Assembly: GCA_030762935.1 (NCBI GenBank)
Contig: CM060883.1
Span: 33,069,501 to 33,133,500, forward strand
Direction of reading: 5' to 3'
From: Hymenopus coronatus
Taxonomy: Eukaryota > Arthropoda > Insecta > Mantodea > Hymenopodidae
Length of the DNA: 64,000 bases
Notes under the pieces: generated by a model
Databases searched by the model: none
Told to the model about the DNA's origin: nothing
The model's input: the letters and a program-made list of their open reading frames with translations, nothing else
Shown: positions 43,103 to 54,769 of the stretch, one piece after another
Layout of the letters: the number at the start of each line of letters is the position of its first letter
Numbering within the stretch: the first letter of the stretch is position 1
Translations under genes and position numbers: made by a program

Positions 43103-44550
43103 ACCTTATTGAAATTTAGACCAGCTTTTGTACAGCTTGCTTTTGTTGTTATTTAAATATATTTTCTAAGACCGAACGTAATTAAACAGTTGACAAGCTC
43201 TCTTCAGTTCGCAAACTTGTTTTTTACGGAATCCAGTCGCAAAGAAGTGCAGCAAGCGTAAAGTAATTTTGAGCCAACTTTACGCTCTCCAAAATAAACA
43301 GATATGGACCTACGTTTGTTTACCATTATTAAGAATTCAAATTATAGCAGGCCGTGATAAACCAATATTGTTGTTCTTTTGTCATGTGTTTTGAGAAAAT
43401 GGCAGATTTTGAGAATTATAATATCCTTAGCGCTGTGAAAGAAGCAGAGACAAATTTACTATCTGCTAAATCCCAAAAAGTTATGAGGCACAACATGAGA
43501 AATTTATGAAGTGGGTTCAGAAAAGAACGAACTATAGCCCTTGGTGAATGGCCGAAACTAAATCTCAAATGTTTTTCTTATTTCCATACTTTTCTTTTAA
43601 TATCAGAAAATTTTCGTAGAGAAAAACATTGTATGATACGCGAGCTTAAAGCTTCTTTTTGATTCTCGACTGCGACTCGTTTCACAATATTCCCGCTCGA
43701 ATCAAGAACCATAACTTAACCTCTTACATCATAAATAACTATTTCATTGTCTATATTCATTATTCTAGTAAAAATAATCCACATAATAAACTTTATAAAC
43801 ATTCACATAAAGACGTCCAGTTTTACAGAAAATAAGTTTACAAACAGATATTTCTTATTTTTTATATTAGCTCAAATCAGTGTAGAACAATTATAACTTT
43901 TCTACTCTCCAAAATTCTTGATTTTTCAAAATAAAATATCGTATTTATCAAAATTGGAGTATTAATTCCAAAAAGTAATATCACCATTTTCTTTAATATA
44001 GTTTGGAAAGGCAATATAAAAATGTTGAAACAAATGGGTGAAAAATTGCATCCTGTGAAACAGTACCCTGACCACTATTCCATTCTCCACAGTAAGATTT
44101 TTGTAAAACAGTAAAAGATATACATTTAATTCCTCATAGCAGAGAATTGAATGAAGATAAAAATATAGAATGAGAAAAAAATAAGGAGAAGTTTATCTAC
44201 AACTTTATACTAGATCTATGTCATGGATGGCTTAAGTTTTTCTCAGGATATCTCTTGTTAAAAGCAGCAGTTCTGCGGGCACAGCGGTTTTCAGCTCCAA
44301 ATATAATATTATATCTGTTCTTTCTTGATTAGAATATACACCATCTTAAAATCCTTTAATATACAACTGTTCAAAATAGTATTTTACTATAACAATCCAG
44401 GTTGCTTGGTAACGATTTAAAACAAAAGATATAGAAGAAATTAATGAGATGAATAAACAGTATTGGTTGCTTAGCTGATTTTATATGTAGAGCTTTCATT
44501 TAAAACCTCCCCAGTTTAAATAACTATTTATTTAAATGTAACTTCATTTT
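43103..44550. other. Repeat-poor interval
   Basis: About 1.4 kb of AT-rich sequence without HLE or SINE. Apart from the frame at 43399, nothing coding is recognisable. Confidence 0.45.
43399..43547 (+). pseudogene. Possible tyrosine-recombinase N-terminal fragment, frameshifted
   Basis: ATG at 43399 opens MADFENYNILSAVKEAETN, then LLSAKSQKV. A one-base loss near 43481-43483 shifts the frame. In the next frame the sequence continues YEAQHEKFMKWVQKRTNYS to a TGA at 43545-43547. LLxxKSxKxYExxxxxFMxW is the pattern I associate with the N-terminal helical domain of eukaryotic tyrosine recombinases. The similarity to 41009-41137 is visible by eye. The catalytic part is missing. Confidence 0.4.
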
Positions 44551-45353
44551 AAAAAATCCAAAGTGTTTCCTTCACATGACTTTTTCTACATCTCTAGCAA
44601 ATTATTGGTAATAAGCTTATTTTCCGTCTACTTCGTGCTAATCAAAATCAACATTAGCAGAAATAGTCTTATTTCTTATTTGCTTATAAGCAGAATGGAA
44701 ATGAGAGAATACACTAGGCTAAACCACCAGTCAAATGTTTAAATGTAGTTGTTATGGGATTAAAATCCGTTTCTTTGCATTGCCAGGGGTTGACAGGTCC
44801 CCGTATGAGAAAAATGTTAAGTATTTTAAAACTGAAACCAATATCAAGGAATTTCTCGAAAAGTCAACTCCACCAAAAAAATGTATGAGAAATTATGTGT
44901 TTTAAGGAAATCTACACTTTTATGTAGTAAGTTTTTGTCTATCTCTTACGGTTTACCAGCTATGTAAAATTCAGAAAAATAAATCAAAATTAATCAAACA
45001 TTCAGGAGCTATTCCCAGAAAATTGAAGATATACACTTTGACATCTTAACATGTTAAATATAAGAGATTTTAAACAAAATCGTTAGACATTTTCGAAAAT
45101 TTTCCGTGTAAAGGGCAGTTGGGGTGGGAATATTTTCTTTAAAATCTTCGTATTGCATCCTTGTAATATACTGAACTTAAATATCAAGTTTGGTATTTAA
45201 CCGACTTTTCGTTTTTAAGCTATGTTGCCCACGGACAAAGACACACACGGAGATTTTTTTTTGTATTCAGGAAATCCAAACATGTATTTCCGGTATTGAT
45301 TTTTGGATGTAATACAAAACCTTGTGTATACACCATGTACATAGTACTTAGCT
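44551..45353 (-). mobile_element. HLE copy, near full length, no CA tract
   Basis: Tail AAAAAATCCAAAGTGTTTCC. The microsatellite is reduced to GACACACACGG (45239-45250). The head TACACCATGTACATAGTA lacks its outer arm. Confidence 0.87.
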
Positions 45354-46455
45354 ATTGAGGGGGAAGCCTAAAAGTGGTCTTAATTTCTTTTTAGGTTTCA
45401 CCCCCTCATTCTCGCTTTGAAATTTCAAATGGCACCACTAAATTTTTACACTTAAATATGAAAGAGTGTCCATAGAAAGGCAAATGAATAATTTGAATGA
45501 CGGAAGAGCTGGAAATGTGAATGCGAGAGATTCCGTATTGTGTAAACAGTCACCGAAATAAATAAAAGGAAGAGGTGGAGGGGAGGAGAAGGAAGAGAAT
45601 ATAGCTACAGAATGGAATATAAATTGCCTTGTGTCAAGTTTTACATTTGTTAAATTTCTTGAGAATAGATTCAATTTGCATAGAGTACACATCAAGTAAT
45701 AAATGCTGAGGCTTTCAGAACATTTTAAAATGGAAAATAAAGGTGCTGATTCTCGTAATGTGTTCGAGAAATCATTTTGGACCCAATCACCATAAAATTC
45801 TCGTCTTCAGCACCATGTAGGGTCTCCGAATTCTTCAAGTTCCACATCGTGTGATTGTTGAATACCAGGATCAAGCACATGTTTTCTATGCGTGGTCATA
45901 AACCTTATGCAAGGTCTCTCGAAACATCCTATGTGCATATTTTATTAGGTAGGCAGATGGGAGAGAAGCCAAATGTCACGGTCGGGGTTGCAGGTTGCCA
46001 TGGCCTACGTTAGAGCCGTGATTAATCACGCCAATGCACAGTCAAGAAATATGATTTGCTGTCATGGGACCCAAACTCGAAATCAATGCACGCCGGTTTG
46101 CCCAAACAGGTTTTTGGGTGTAGCCTTTTCTCATCTTTTCTTTGCTTTTTTCCGAACCTGACATGAAAAAAGTTTTGCTGCGTACAGCATTGATACATCG
46201 ACATGGATTTTACGAAAACTAGCACCGTTCGGCTATATATTATAATGGCCGTGCGCTTTGTCAACGCCGCATACTTACACATAAACCATGTAAAATCTTG
46301 AAAATAATGTCAAAGACTTTCAAGTATTTATTCATACAGAGAATCCTTTTGGGTGTGGAAAACATATGTAAGGTACTTCAAAAGGCACTTAAAACTTTAA
46401 AGGAAAGTAAAGTTGTATTTGTTCTACTTATAACATAGATAGAGGAGGTATTAAT
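45354..46455. other. Spacer, no recognised feature
   Basis: About 1.1 kb. Frames at 45438-45695 (minus), 45973-46161 (plus) and 46022-46282 (minus) have no signature I can name. Confidence 0.4.
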
Positions 46456-46850
46456 TACGAGGGTTGAATGAAAATTAATGCCTCCACCTTCGTAACTCTT
46501 CAACAGCTGGCAGCATTGGTATGCGGCAGGTACTGGATTGTTCCGTAGCCTCTTCTCTACAGCTCCAGTTGGCGGGAAGCCTTAGCATTGAATGGTTGTG
46601 TTGTTACAGTGTAAAGTATGGAACCCTGAGCAGACGGACGGTCAATGCGATTTGAATTCTTGACAGCAGAAGGTGTCACCCCAAAGAAGATTGATCAGAG
46701 AATGAAGATTGTGTAGATGTGAATACTGTGGGTCATTGGGCGAGTAAGTTTAAAGATGTTGAGGTGGGAACATATTACTTGCATTACAAAGAGTTGGACT
46801 TCCTGTGACAGCAATCATCGAGTATCACAAGCATAATGTTGACATATAGA
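46456..46850 (+). mobile_element. mariner 5' fragment, second type
   Basis: The TIR-like TACGAGGGTTGAATGAAAAT begins at a TA. The transposase start lies at about 46618. The 3' half is absent. The boundary near 46850 is approximate. Confidence 0.8.
46650..46810 (+). pseudogene. mariner transposase, N-terminal remnant
   Basis: Broken readings such as RFEFLTAEGVTPKKIDQRMK, then (after a stop) CVDVNTVGHWASKFKDVEVG, match the helix-turn-helix N-terminus of mariner transposases. At least one stop and one frameshift interrupt it. The TIR and the protein differ from the mariner at 15963, so it is a separate lineage. Confidence 0.75.
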
Positions 46851-46880
46851 TAAACACGATCGTCCTGAATCAACCCTCAT

Positions 46881-46937
46881 ACATTCTATCCAAAAGTTCG
46901 ATAACGGAATTTCACTGGAGATACACGTTTTGGGCCT
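46881..46937 (+). mobile_element. HLE box fragment
   Basis: CATTCTATCCAAAAGTTCGA and ACGGAATTTCACTGGAGATA correspond to the conserved box. It then joins an inverted copy. Confidence 0.75.
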
Positions 46938-47620
46938 CTGCAATAAATGATTGTTAAAAACCTCATTTTTCTATTTATTTAATGCTAATCAGGAAAAATT
47001 GGCAGAAACGGTCTTATTACTTGCTTCCTAGTAAGTAGAAGGGCAGTACCTACCATAGGCTAAGTTGATAGTTAAATCTTTCAAAACCTGGTTGCTATGT
47101 GATTGAAGTTCCTTTGTTCGTACGGAAAGGAGTTGACAAATTCCTGTATGAGAAAAGTATAAGTATTTTAAAGCTGAAACTAATAATAAGGAATATCTCA
47201 ACAAAGATCAACTCTACGAAAAAAAATGTATATTACATAAATTGTGTGTTTTAACGAGCTCATTTTTTGTGTCGTAAGTGTTTATCTATGTCTTACGGTT
47301 TACCAGTTATGCAAATTTCCGCAAAATTCATCCAGAATAAACAAGACTACAGAAGATATGCCTAAAAAATTGAAGATATACATTTTATTTGTCACATAAA
47401 TATCTTAAATAAAAGATATTTTAATCAAAATCGTTAGAACTATATTTTAGAAAATCAAAATGTTCGAAAAATGTCGCGTCACATCCTTGCAACATACCAA
47501 ACATTACCACGTTGGGTATTTAACGGCCTTTTCGTTTTTGAGCTATGCTGCCCACAGAAAGAGACACACACACATTTCGATATTGAATTTTTGCGTGCTA
47601 ATAAGATATTTACCTTTGAC
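46938..47620 (-). mobile_element. HLE copy lacking terminal tail and head
   Basis: It starts inside the tail at CTGCAATAAATGATTGTTAA. Both the hairpin and the head palindrome are missing. The box is near 47575-47595. Confidence 0.85.
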
Positions 47621-47840
47621 AATGTCACCGACATATGATTTAAATTAACAGAAAAATACATTTTTTTAAAAGCTAACCCGTAATTGAGCAACCCAGTGAA
47701 AATCCTGGCAATTACTGCCGTTGACATTCCTTTTCTCCTCCGTCAGAATATAATCCACCGCAATTTCAAGCATTATACAAAAAGAATGTCTGGTGAGTTG
47801 CATTTGCATAAACTTTTCTACACTGTGGCATTTAAAGACC
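47621..47840. other. Short spacer
   Basis: No recognised feature. Confidence 0.4.
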
Positions 47841-48074
47841 TTCTCTAACATGTACATAGAAAGTATAGAAGGTTGCATTCCACCCTGAAATTATACATAA
47901 AGACTTCACGGCAAATACATGATTTAAACCTCTCTGAGTGGAAAAAAAAAAAAAAAAAAAAAATGCTTAAAATTATGCTGTGTGCGTATATAACCAGCAT
48001 AGCTCAAAACGAAAAGTCGGATAAAGAATTTAGTTAAGTACTTCCAAGGATGTGGCACGAGGATAATTACCCGA
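47841..48074 (+). mobile_element. Old HLE head fragment
   Basis: TTCTCTAACATGTACATAGA, the box GAAATTATACATAAAGACTT, an A22 run (47941-47963) and GATGTGGCACGAGGATAATT. A younger head inserts at 48075. Confidence 0.7.
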
Positions 48075-48142
48075 TTTTTACTTTCTCTATACGTACTATA
48101 TACATAGTGTATAGAAAGGTATTGTATTCCACCCAAAAATGC
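48075..48142 (+). mobile_element. HLE head, cut by SINE C
   Basis: TTTTTACTTTCTCTATACGT and ATTCCACCCAAAAATGCG, then SINE C sequence follows directly. Confidence 0.88.
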
Positions 48143-48302
48143 GTTAGACCACTCAGCTCTCACCTAGACGGCCCGGGTTCAATCGCAAGCGACCGCATGT
48201 GAAAATTTTTGTGGTGGAAAAGCGGCGTAGGGGCGGGTTCTTCGGTTTCCCCCGCCATCTCATTCCACCGGTGCTCCATCTTCACTTCATGTATTACGGT
48301 GT
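48143..48302 (+). mobile_element. SINE C, 5' truncated
   Basis: TTAGACCACTCAGCTCTCAC with B-box-like GGTTCAATCGC (48177-48187), then CCCCCGCCATCTCATTCCAC. The first 15 or so bases of the tRNA-like head are absent. Confidence 0.85.
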
Positions 48303-49054
48303 CATTCATGCTAGTCAGAAAAAATTAAAAGATATAGTCTTATTACTTGCTTCCTTGTAAGTAGAAGCGAAATAAGAGAGTATCATAGGTTCAAGTGATA
48401 GTCAAACGCTGGTTGCTATGTTACTGAAGTTCCTTTGTTTGTACGGACAGCAGTTGACAATTTCCTGTATGAGAAAAGTATGTTTTTCAAAGCAGAAACC
48501 AGAAACAGGGAATGTCTCAAAAACGATGAACTCCTCGAAAAAAATTGTTTTAACGTGCTCTACATTTTTGATATAGTACGTTTTTTTTTTCCATCTCTTA
48601 CGGTTTAGCAGTTATTTAAAAGTCCGTAAAATGCATCCAGAATAAACTACCCTTTAGAGGCTATTCCCAGAAAATTCAAGATATACATTTTATTTGTCAG
48701 GTAAATGTATTTAATATACGATATTTTAATCAAAATCGTTAGAACCATTTTTGAGAAAATAGAAATTTTCGAAAAAAGTTCCATAAAAGGTAGTTTGCGG
48801 TGGGGGATTTTTCTGAAAATCTTCCTGTCGCATCCCTGGAAGATACTAAACTTAAATACCAAGTTTGGTATTTTACCGATTTTTCGTTCTTGAGTTATCG
48901 TGTTGCCTGTTTGTGAAAATGCTTTTTTGGGGGGGGGGGGGTAAAGGAGACCCTAAAACATGTATTTCCGGTGAAATCACGGTATCGAATTTTGGGTTTA
49001 GTGCAATACCTTTTCTATACACTGTACATAGTGGGTATGGAGAAAATAAATAAT
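48303..49054 (-). mobile_element. HLE copy without terminal tail
   Basis: It begins at CATTCATGCTAGTCAGAAAA. The CA tract is replaced by a G10 run (48931-48941). The head GTGGGTATGGAGAAAATAAA is at the right. Confidence 0.87.
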
Positions 49055-49490
49055 GTATTCATTTGTCATGTGCCCTGTATAATCCAAGTAGCCAGAGGCG
49101 ACACTATGACGTGGAACAACAGCTATGTTGAGATGGTCAGAACAATTATTCAGGATTTTACTTCCCATCGTGTCCGTCAGTGAAGGGCCTCTGTTGAACT
49201 GGAAGTCCTCCGTAAAAACGAGACAAACGCCCGGCTGTAATTTAGAGATTGAGGGGACGACTGAAAGCGTTGAAAAGAAAGATAGCCTGCCGCAGTCCCT
49301 TACTTTATAAGGCGCTAATTTCGTCAGTCCTCGGAGACAAACCAATTATTGCTGTTCACACTCCAAGAGTCTATCTGTCTCTTCCAGTCCTTTTAAGATT
49401 GCCTGTTGCATTACGAACTTCGGTCTACGCACGCACGATGTACATAGACTGATTTAATCATGGTGTTTGTTTTCACTATTCTTTTTCTAG
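49055..49490. other. Spacer with long open frames on the minus strand
   Basis: A 115-codon minus-strand frame (48998-49345) starts in the spacer and ends in the HLE head. It has no recognisable domain. It is GC-richer than the surroundings, so exonic origin is possible but unsupported. Confidence 0.3.
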
Positions 49491-49582
49491 CAGACATCTA
49501 CACAATGTAAATAATAATAGATAGAAAAGGTATTGTATTTCAACCAAAATTTTGATACCGAGATTTCACAGAAAATACATTT
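49491..49582 (+). mobile_element. HLE head part (split by another HLE)
   Basis: CTTTTTCTAGCAGACATCTA and TTTTGATACCGAGATTTCAC. The same copy resumes at 50449 on the far side of an inverted insertion. Confidence 0.8.
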
Positions 49583-50448
49583 AAAAAAAAATCTGATGTG
49601 TTCCATTCGCATGACTTTCTCCACATCTCTGCAACAAATTATTATTAAAACGCCTACGCTTCTATTTACTTCATGCTAATCGAGAGAGAAAAAAAAAAAA
49701 CAGCAGAAATTGTGTTTACTTGCTTTCTTGCAAATAAGGGAATATCATAGGCTAAAGTGATAGTCAAAAGCTGGTTGCTATGTGACTGAAATTCCTTTAT
49801 TTGTATGGACAGAATAGACAAATTCCTGTATGAGAAAATTACAAGTTTTTCAAAGCTGAAACCAATAACAAGGTATATCTCAAGATCAATCAACTCCATG
49901 AAAAAAATTACATAAAGTGTGTACTTTAACGTGCTCTGCATTTTTTATGTGGTAAGTTTTTGTTTATCTTTTACGATTTAGCAGTTACGCAAAATAAAAA
50001 AAAAAAATCGTTCAGAATAAACTAGCCTTCAGAGGCTTTTCCCAGAAAATTCAAAATATACATTCTAGCAGTTCGGCAAATATTTTTAATATACGATATA
50101 TTAATCAAAATCGTTAGAACCATTTTTTAGAAACTCAACATTTTCGACAAAAAAATTCCATTTAAAGGGTATTTTGGAAGATACCAAACCTAAATACCAA
50201 GTCTGGTTTTTAACGGACCTTACGTTTTTGAGCTATGCTGCCTACAGAAACGCACATACTCACAGATAGACAGACAGACAGACAGACAGACACACACACA
50301 CACGGACATTTTTCTAAAAATGCTCTTTTTGGACTCAGGGATTCCCAAAACATTTATTTCCGGTGAAAACTCGGTATTGAATTTTTGAGTGCATTACAAT
50401 ACCTTCGCTATACATATGTGCAAAGTACGTGTGGAGATGGTAAAAAAA
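49583..50448 (-). mobile_element. HLE copy, full length, inserted inside another HLE
   Basis: Tail AAAATCTGATGTGTTCCATT at the left, head GTACGTGTGGAGATGGTAAA at the right. GACA/CA tract 50263-50302. The A runs on both sides mark insertion in the A-rich segment before the host copy's GT tract. Confidence 0.9.
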
Positions 50449-51141
50449 AATTAGAAAGTGTGTGTGTGTGTGTGTGTTTGTGCACACGATAGCTCAGAAT
50501 CGAAAAGTCGGTAAAATACCAAACTTGGTATTTAAGTTTAGTATCTTCCACCCACCTCTTTACGTGTAACTTTTTTAGAAAATTTTTATTTTCTCAAAAA
50601 TAGCTCTAACGATTTTGATTAAAATATTGTTTATCAAAGATATTTAGCTGATAAATAAAATGCATATCTTGAATTTTCTGGGAATAGCCCATGAAGACAA
50701 CTTTATTCTGGATGAATTTTACGAAATTTAGCATAACTGCTAAACCACATGAGATACACAAAAACTTCCCACACAAGAATGTAGAGAACGTTAAAAAACA
50801 CAATTTTTGTAACATACATTTTTTTTGTGGAGTTGATCGTTTTTGAGAAATTCCTTGTCATTTCTTTCAGCTTTGAAAAACTTGTACTTTTCTCATACAG
50901 AAATTTGTCAACTCGTGTCCATACAAACAAAGGAACTTCAGTCACATAGCAACCAGCTTTTGACTATCACTTTAACCTATGTTACTCTATTTCGCTTCTA
51001 CTTACAAGGAAGCAAGTAATAAAGACTGTTTCTGCTAATTTTTTCTCACTTAGCACGAAGTAAATAGAAGCATTAGCTTTTTAACAATAATTTGTTGCAG
51101 AGATGTAGAGAAAGTCATGTGAATGGAACACATCAGATTTT
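50449..51141 (+). mobile_element. HLE remainder (continuation of 49491 copy)
   Basis: It resumes just before the GT tract (50457-50480) and continues to the tail TAGAGAAAGTCATGTGAATG. Confidence 0.88.
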
Positions 51142-51372
51142 GTCTGTTATTATTTTCTCCGTACTGCTGTATTTTATAGTTATTGGAATATTTTTCTTTC
51201 TACTGCCTACTACATAGTGATTTTGTTTTTGAATAAGAGAAGTCACTTATTTATCAGCAATGTAACCAAAAATAATCTCACGTTAAACTCACATTCCCTA
51301 TTCTCTATCATTTAGTAACGGGTATATAAACCATTCTTACGAAAAATTTGTATATCTACTTAATTTTATTCG
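51142..51372. other. Short spacer
   Basis: No recognised feature. Confidence 0.4.
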
Positions 51373-51524
51373 AGTTAAACCCTTGAGTGCGTGCGCGTGT
51401 GTTTGTGCCTCTGTGAACAGTCTAACTCAAAAGCATCAAATATGACATTCCAGCGTATTTAGAGGAATCATAGAACTTAAGTACTTAAAAAAAATCGAGT
51501 TTATAAAACATTTTTATTGTTATC
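51373..51524 (+). mobile_element. Very old HLE fragment
   Basis: TGCGTGCGCGTGTGTTTGTG and GAACAGTCTAACTCAAAAGC resemble the microsatellite and the following motif. Low confidence. Confidence 0.4.
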
Positions 51525-51716
51525 AGAATTATTATTAGAGCTATTCCCAGATAATTCAAGATACACATATATTTATGTAAATATCTTAAATATAAGAGAT
51601 TTTAATCAAAATCATTAGTCATTTTTGAGAAAATCAAAATTTTCCATGTAAAGAATAGTCGGGGATGGAGGATTTTCTTGAAAATCTTCGTGTCGCATAC
51701 TTGGGAGATACTGAAC
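51525..51716 (-). mobile_element. HLE core part (split by piggyBac-type MITE)
   Basis: GAGCTATTCCCAGATAATTC through AAAATCTTCGTGTCGCATAC to CTGAAC. It resumes at 52224 with AATATCATGTTTGGTATTTA after removal of the insert. Confidence 0.9.
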
Positions 51717-52223
51717 TTAACCCTTTCCAGTTCAGAGGTGCCATATGCCACCACCAAACTGCATTTGTTGGTCTAGATGGATAAAGGTTAACGACCATTA
51801 ATTTTCAACCTTAATCATGTACATTTCGATATTTTCTTTCAGTTTGTTGATATTAACAGAGCTTTTAAAAAGGAAAACGAAAAATAAATCCCTTCAAAGA
51901 CACCTTTTTCTATCAAATACAGAACTTTATTCCGCTATATTGCTAGCGAGGGCCAGTACACACTTACATATGTCAATCGTAATTTATTTTACCTGGACCC
52001 ATCCCTTCCTTTATCACAGTAGTATTGTAGAAGGATTACAACCCAGGTTAACCTGTGACATTGAAATCTTGATAAATAATGTTCAGTGATTTAGAAGTTT
52101 AGGCAACTGAGCTACCAATAAGTGATCAATTAAGACCAACTTTTTATAGCAAATATGCATCCTATGGCATCAATTTTCAAAAAGCAATTTCAATCAAAAA
52201 TAAATCGGGCTGGAAAGGGTTAA
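51717..52223. mobile_element. piggyBac-type MITE with TTAA duplication
   Basis: TTAA at 51717-51720 and again at 52220-52223 flank a 499-bp element. Its ends are perfect 10-bp inverted repeats CCCTTTCCAG (51721-51730 and the complement at 52210-52219). TTAA specificity with a CCCT-type start is characteristic of piggyBac-superfamily elements. Deleting the insert plus one TTAA restores the HLE sequence CTGAACTTAAATA exactly. A 90-codon frame inside (51817-52089) resembles no transposase, so the element is non-autonomous. Confidence 0.88.
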
Positions 52224-52356
52224 ATATCATGTTTGGTATTTAATGGAATTTTCGTTTTTGAGCTATGCCCACAAACACATACGGACCTTTTTCTAAAAAT
52301 GTGGTGTTTTTTTTTTTATTCAGCGGGTCCCAAAACATGCGCAAAGAAAGCAAAAC
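52224..52356 (-). mobile_element. HLE head part (continuation)
   Basis: CATGTTTGGTATTTAATGGA, GAGCTATGCCCACAAACACA and TCAGCGGGTCCCAAAACATG. The box is deleted; GCAAAGAAAGCAAAA is the head end. Confidence 0.82.
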
Positions 52357-53329
52357 TGTAATTTTATCTAAATTTCATTACACTAACAGTGAAATAGAAC
52401 AGCAGAATTTCCGACTCCGTTGTGATATTATCAAAATGAACCAACAAATACAAAACAGCATGTATAAAATAAATTAAAAACGCTTCTAAATAAACGGAAA
52501 ATGACCAGACAAAGACATGTGTTACCTGCAATACAGAGTTGAAGCCCTAATAAAAGCTTTGTCATTACTACTGTAATGAAGAACTACGGAGAGGCAGCAA
52601 AAAAAAAAAAAAAAAAAAAAAAACAAACAAACAAACAAAAAACAAACAAAAAAACTCTGAAGCAAAAACGTATAAAGCATACCAGAACAAAAGCTCGTAT
52701 TTAAAATGCTATGCTTTATACGTTATCAGGAAGCAGTGTGAAAGCTCTCCCGGCTGAGCAATGAAACTGTGACGTATTAATCGAGAATATTCGTCAGCAA
52801 CATGTTGGTGGGAGAGGTGTCTAGCTTTTGTTGCGGTATTCCACTGATCATGATTCTTTTCTAGAGAAAACTTGAAAGTTGCGGCGCATGTGTGTGTAAA
52901 TGAAAGGGTTTTATTAGAAGCTGCGGTCTTGCCGCATATCAAAGAGGAAAAGGTTTTTCCCCTTCAGTAAACGAGGTTTTAAAATAATCCACAACGCTGG
53001 GGAAGCCAAACGACTGTAGGAGGGTTGGAAATCAAAGGCGTTTTATGAACTACTTAGTATGCAGCTGATAGAGACCCCAGACATTAGAGAAGCAAATTTT
53101 CTGATCACAAAAGATAACTGCACTATTCAGGCTCTGAAAAGTCAATACTACATTAAACAGAAGTCTATATTGTCATCAAAAGCAAGTGTCATATCTGGTA
53201 TCTAAGCTATTTAAACTCTTGGGAACCAAATGTTTCTTCTACTCTCATAAAAACATTGCAGGGTGCACACAGAAATGCTCATATCCATTTCCCTTTACAG
53301 GTTTCCCCAACTACAATGTCACTTACAGG
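52357..53329. other. Spacer with long A-rich tract
   Basis: An A25 run then AAAC-type repeats lie at 52598-52655. They could be the tail of an unrecognised retroelement. Frames at 52709-52942 (minus) and 53186-53422 (plus) have no motif. Confidence 0.4.
52598..52655. repeat. Poly-A and (AAAC)n tract
   Basis: A long A run is followed by interspersed AAAC units. Confidence 0.95.
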
Positions 53330-54185
53330 AGAAATCTGATGCGTTCCATTCAAATGACTTTCCCTGCGTCTCTACAACAAATTATTATTAAAAAGCTTAT
53401 TCCTCTATTTACTTCATGCTAATCGAGAAAAAAATTAACAAAAATAGTCTTATTATTTGCTTCCTTGTAAGTAGAAGCTAAATAAGGGATTACTATAGGT
53501 TAAAGTGACATTCAAAACCTGTTTCTATGTGACTGAAGTTTCTTTGTATTGACAGGAGTTGACAAATTCCTGTATGAGAAAAGTATGCGTTTTAAAGCTG
53601 ACACCAAAAAACAAGGAATAACTCAAAAACAATCAACTCCACGATAAAAATATACATAACATAAAATGTGTGTTTTAATGTCCTCTATATGTGTTGTATG
53701 TTAAGTTTTTTGATTATTTCTTGCGGTTTAGCAGATATGCAAAATTCTGTAAAATTCATCCAGAATAAAGTAGTCTTCAGAGGCTATTCCCAGAAAATTC
53801 AGGATATACACATTATTTGTCAGGTAAATATCTTTAATATACGATATTTATATCAAAATTGTTAGAGCCATTTTTGAGAAAATAAAAATTTTCGAAAAAA
53901 GGTCCATGTAAGGGGTAGTTGCGGGTAGGAGGATTTTCTTAAAAATCTTCGTGTCACATCCCTGGAAAATACTATACCGTATTTTGTATTTTACCGACTT
54001 TTCGTTTTAGAGTTAGTGTTCACAGACACACGGACACATATGGACCTTTTTCTCAAAATACTTTTTTTGGATACAGGGGACCCTAAATCATGTATTTCCG
54101 GAGAAATCTCGGTATCGAATTTTTGAGTGGAATGTAATTCCTTCTCTATACGCTATGTACATAGTACGTGTAAATAAAGTAAAAA
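53330..54185 (-). mobile_element. HLE copy, full length
   Basis: Tail AAATCTGATGCGTTCCATTC and head ACGTGTAAATAAAGTAAAAA. The CA tract is nearly lost (54021-54040). Confidence 0.9.
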
Positions 54186-54769
54186 GGTAAATCGCTTAAC
54201 GTAATTACTATTAAAATACAAAAATGGCAACGTTCTCGCGTTGTATTTATTTTACCAAGTTCTCCAAAATGTAATTTCTCTTAGTAATTTCATCGAGATT
54301 CCAAACAACAGCTCTCAAAATATATATGACAGGAAACATTTGGTTTTATCGAGTAAATTACGGCGCTCGTGATATTACTGAAGAGAATATTGAGTGTATT
54401 GTTGCTATGAAACCTTAATACATTTATGACTACACAGATTGTTTGTAGAATTTCACTTTACAGAAGAAATATGCGGTTACCAAATACGATTACTGCTGAC
54501 GTAATTCCTGGAATAGTTTATGACTTATTTAGCGTTTGAAATTCTGCGGTATTTCCTAGAAAAACAGGGGTCATTCGCTCATTGTATCACAGGATGGTGA
54601 CTTCAGATGTTTATAACGAAACATGTGACAGTTTAAAACACACCCAACTGCCTCATGTTGTTCCATTTTTATTGCTTTCCTTAGCACATATGTACATATA
54701 ATATACATAAGTAGTTATTATTATTCTCTAATAGGTATATAAAATTGAATGCAATGTACATAAGCTATG
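54186..54769. other. Spacer, no recognised feature
   Basis: AT-rich. CTTTCCTTAGCACATATGTACATA (given here only as a position: 54674-54697) may be a decayed HLE head. Confidence 0.35.

Noticed and set aside
48998..49345. 115-codon minus-strand frame considered as a gene
   Set aside because: It starts in the spacer and ends inside an HLE head, and has no domain, splice or promoter support.
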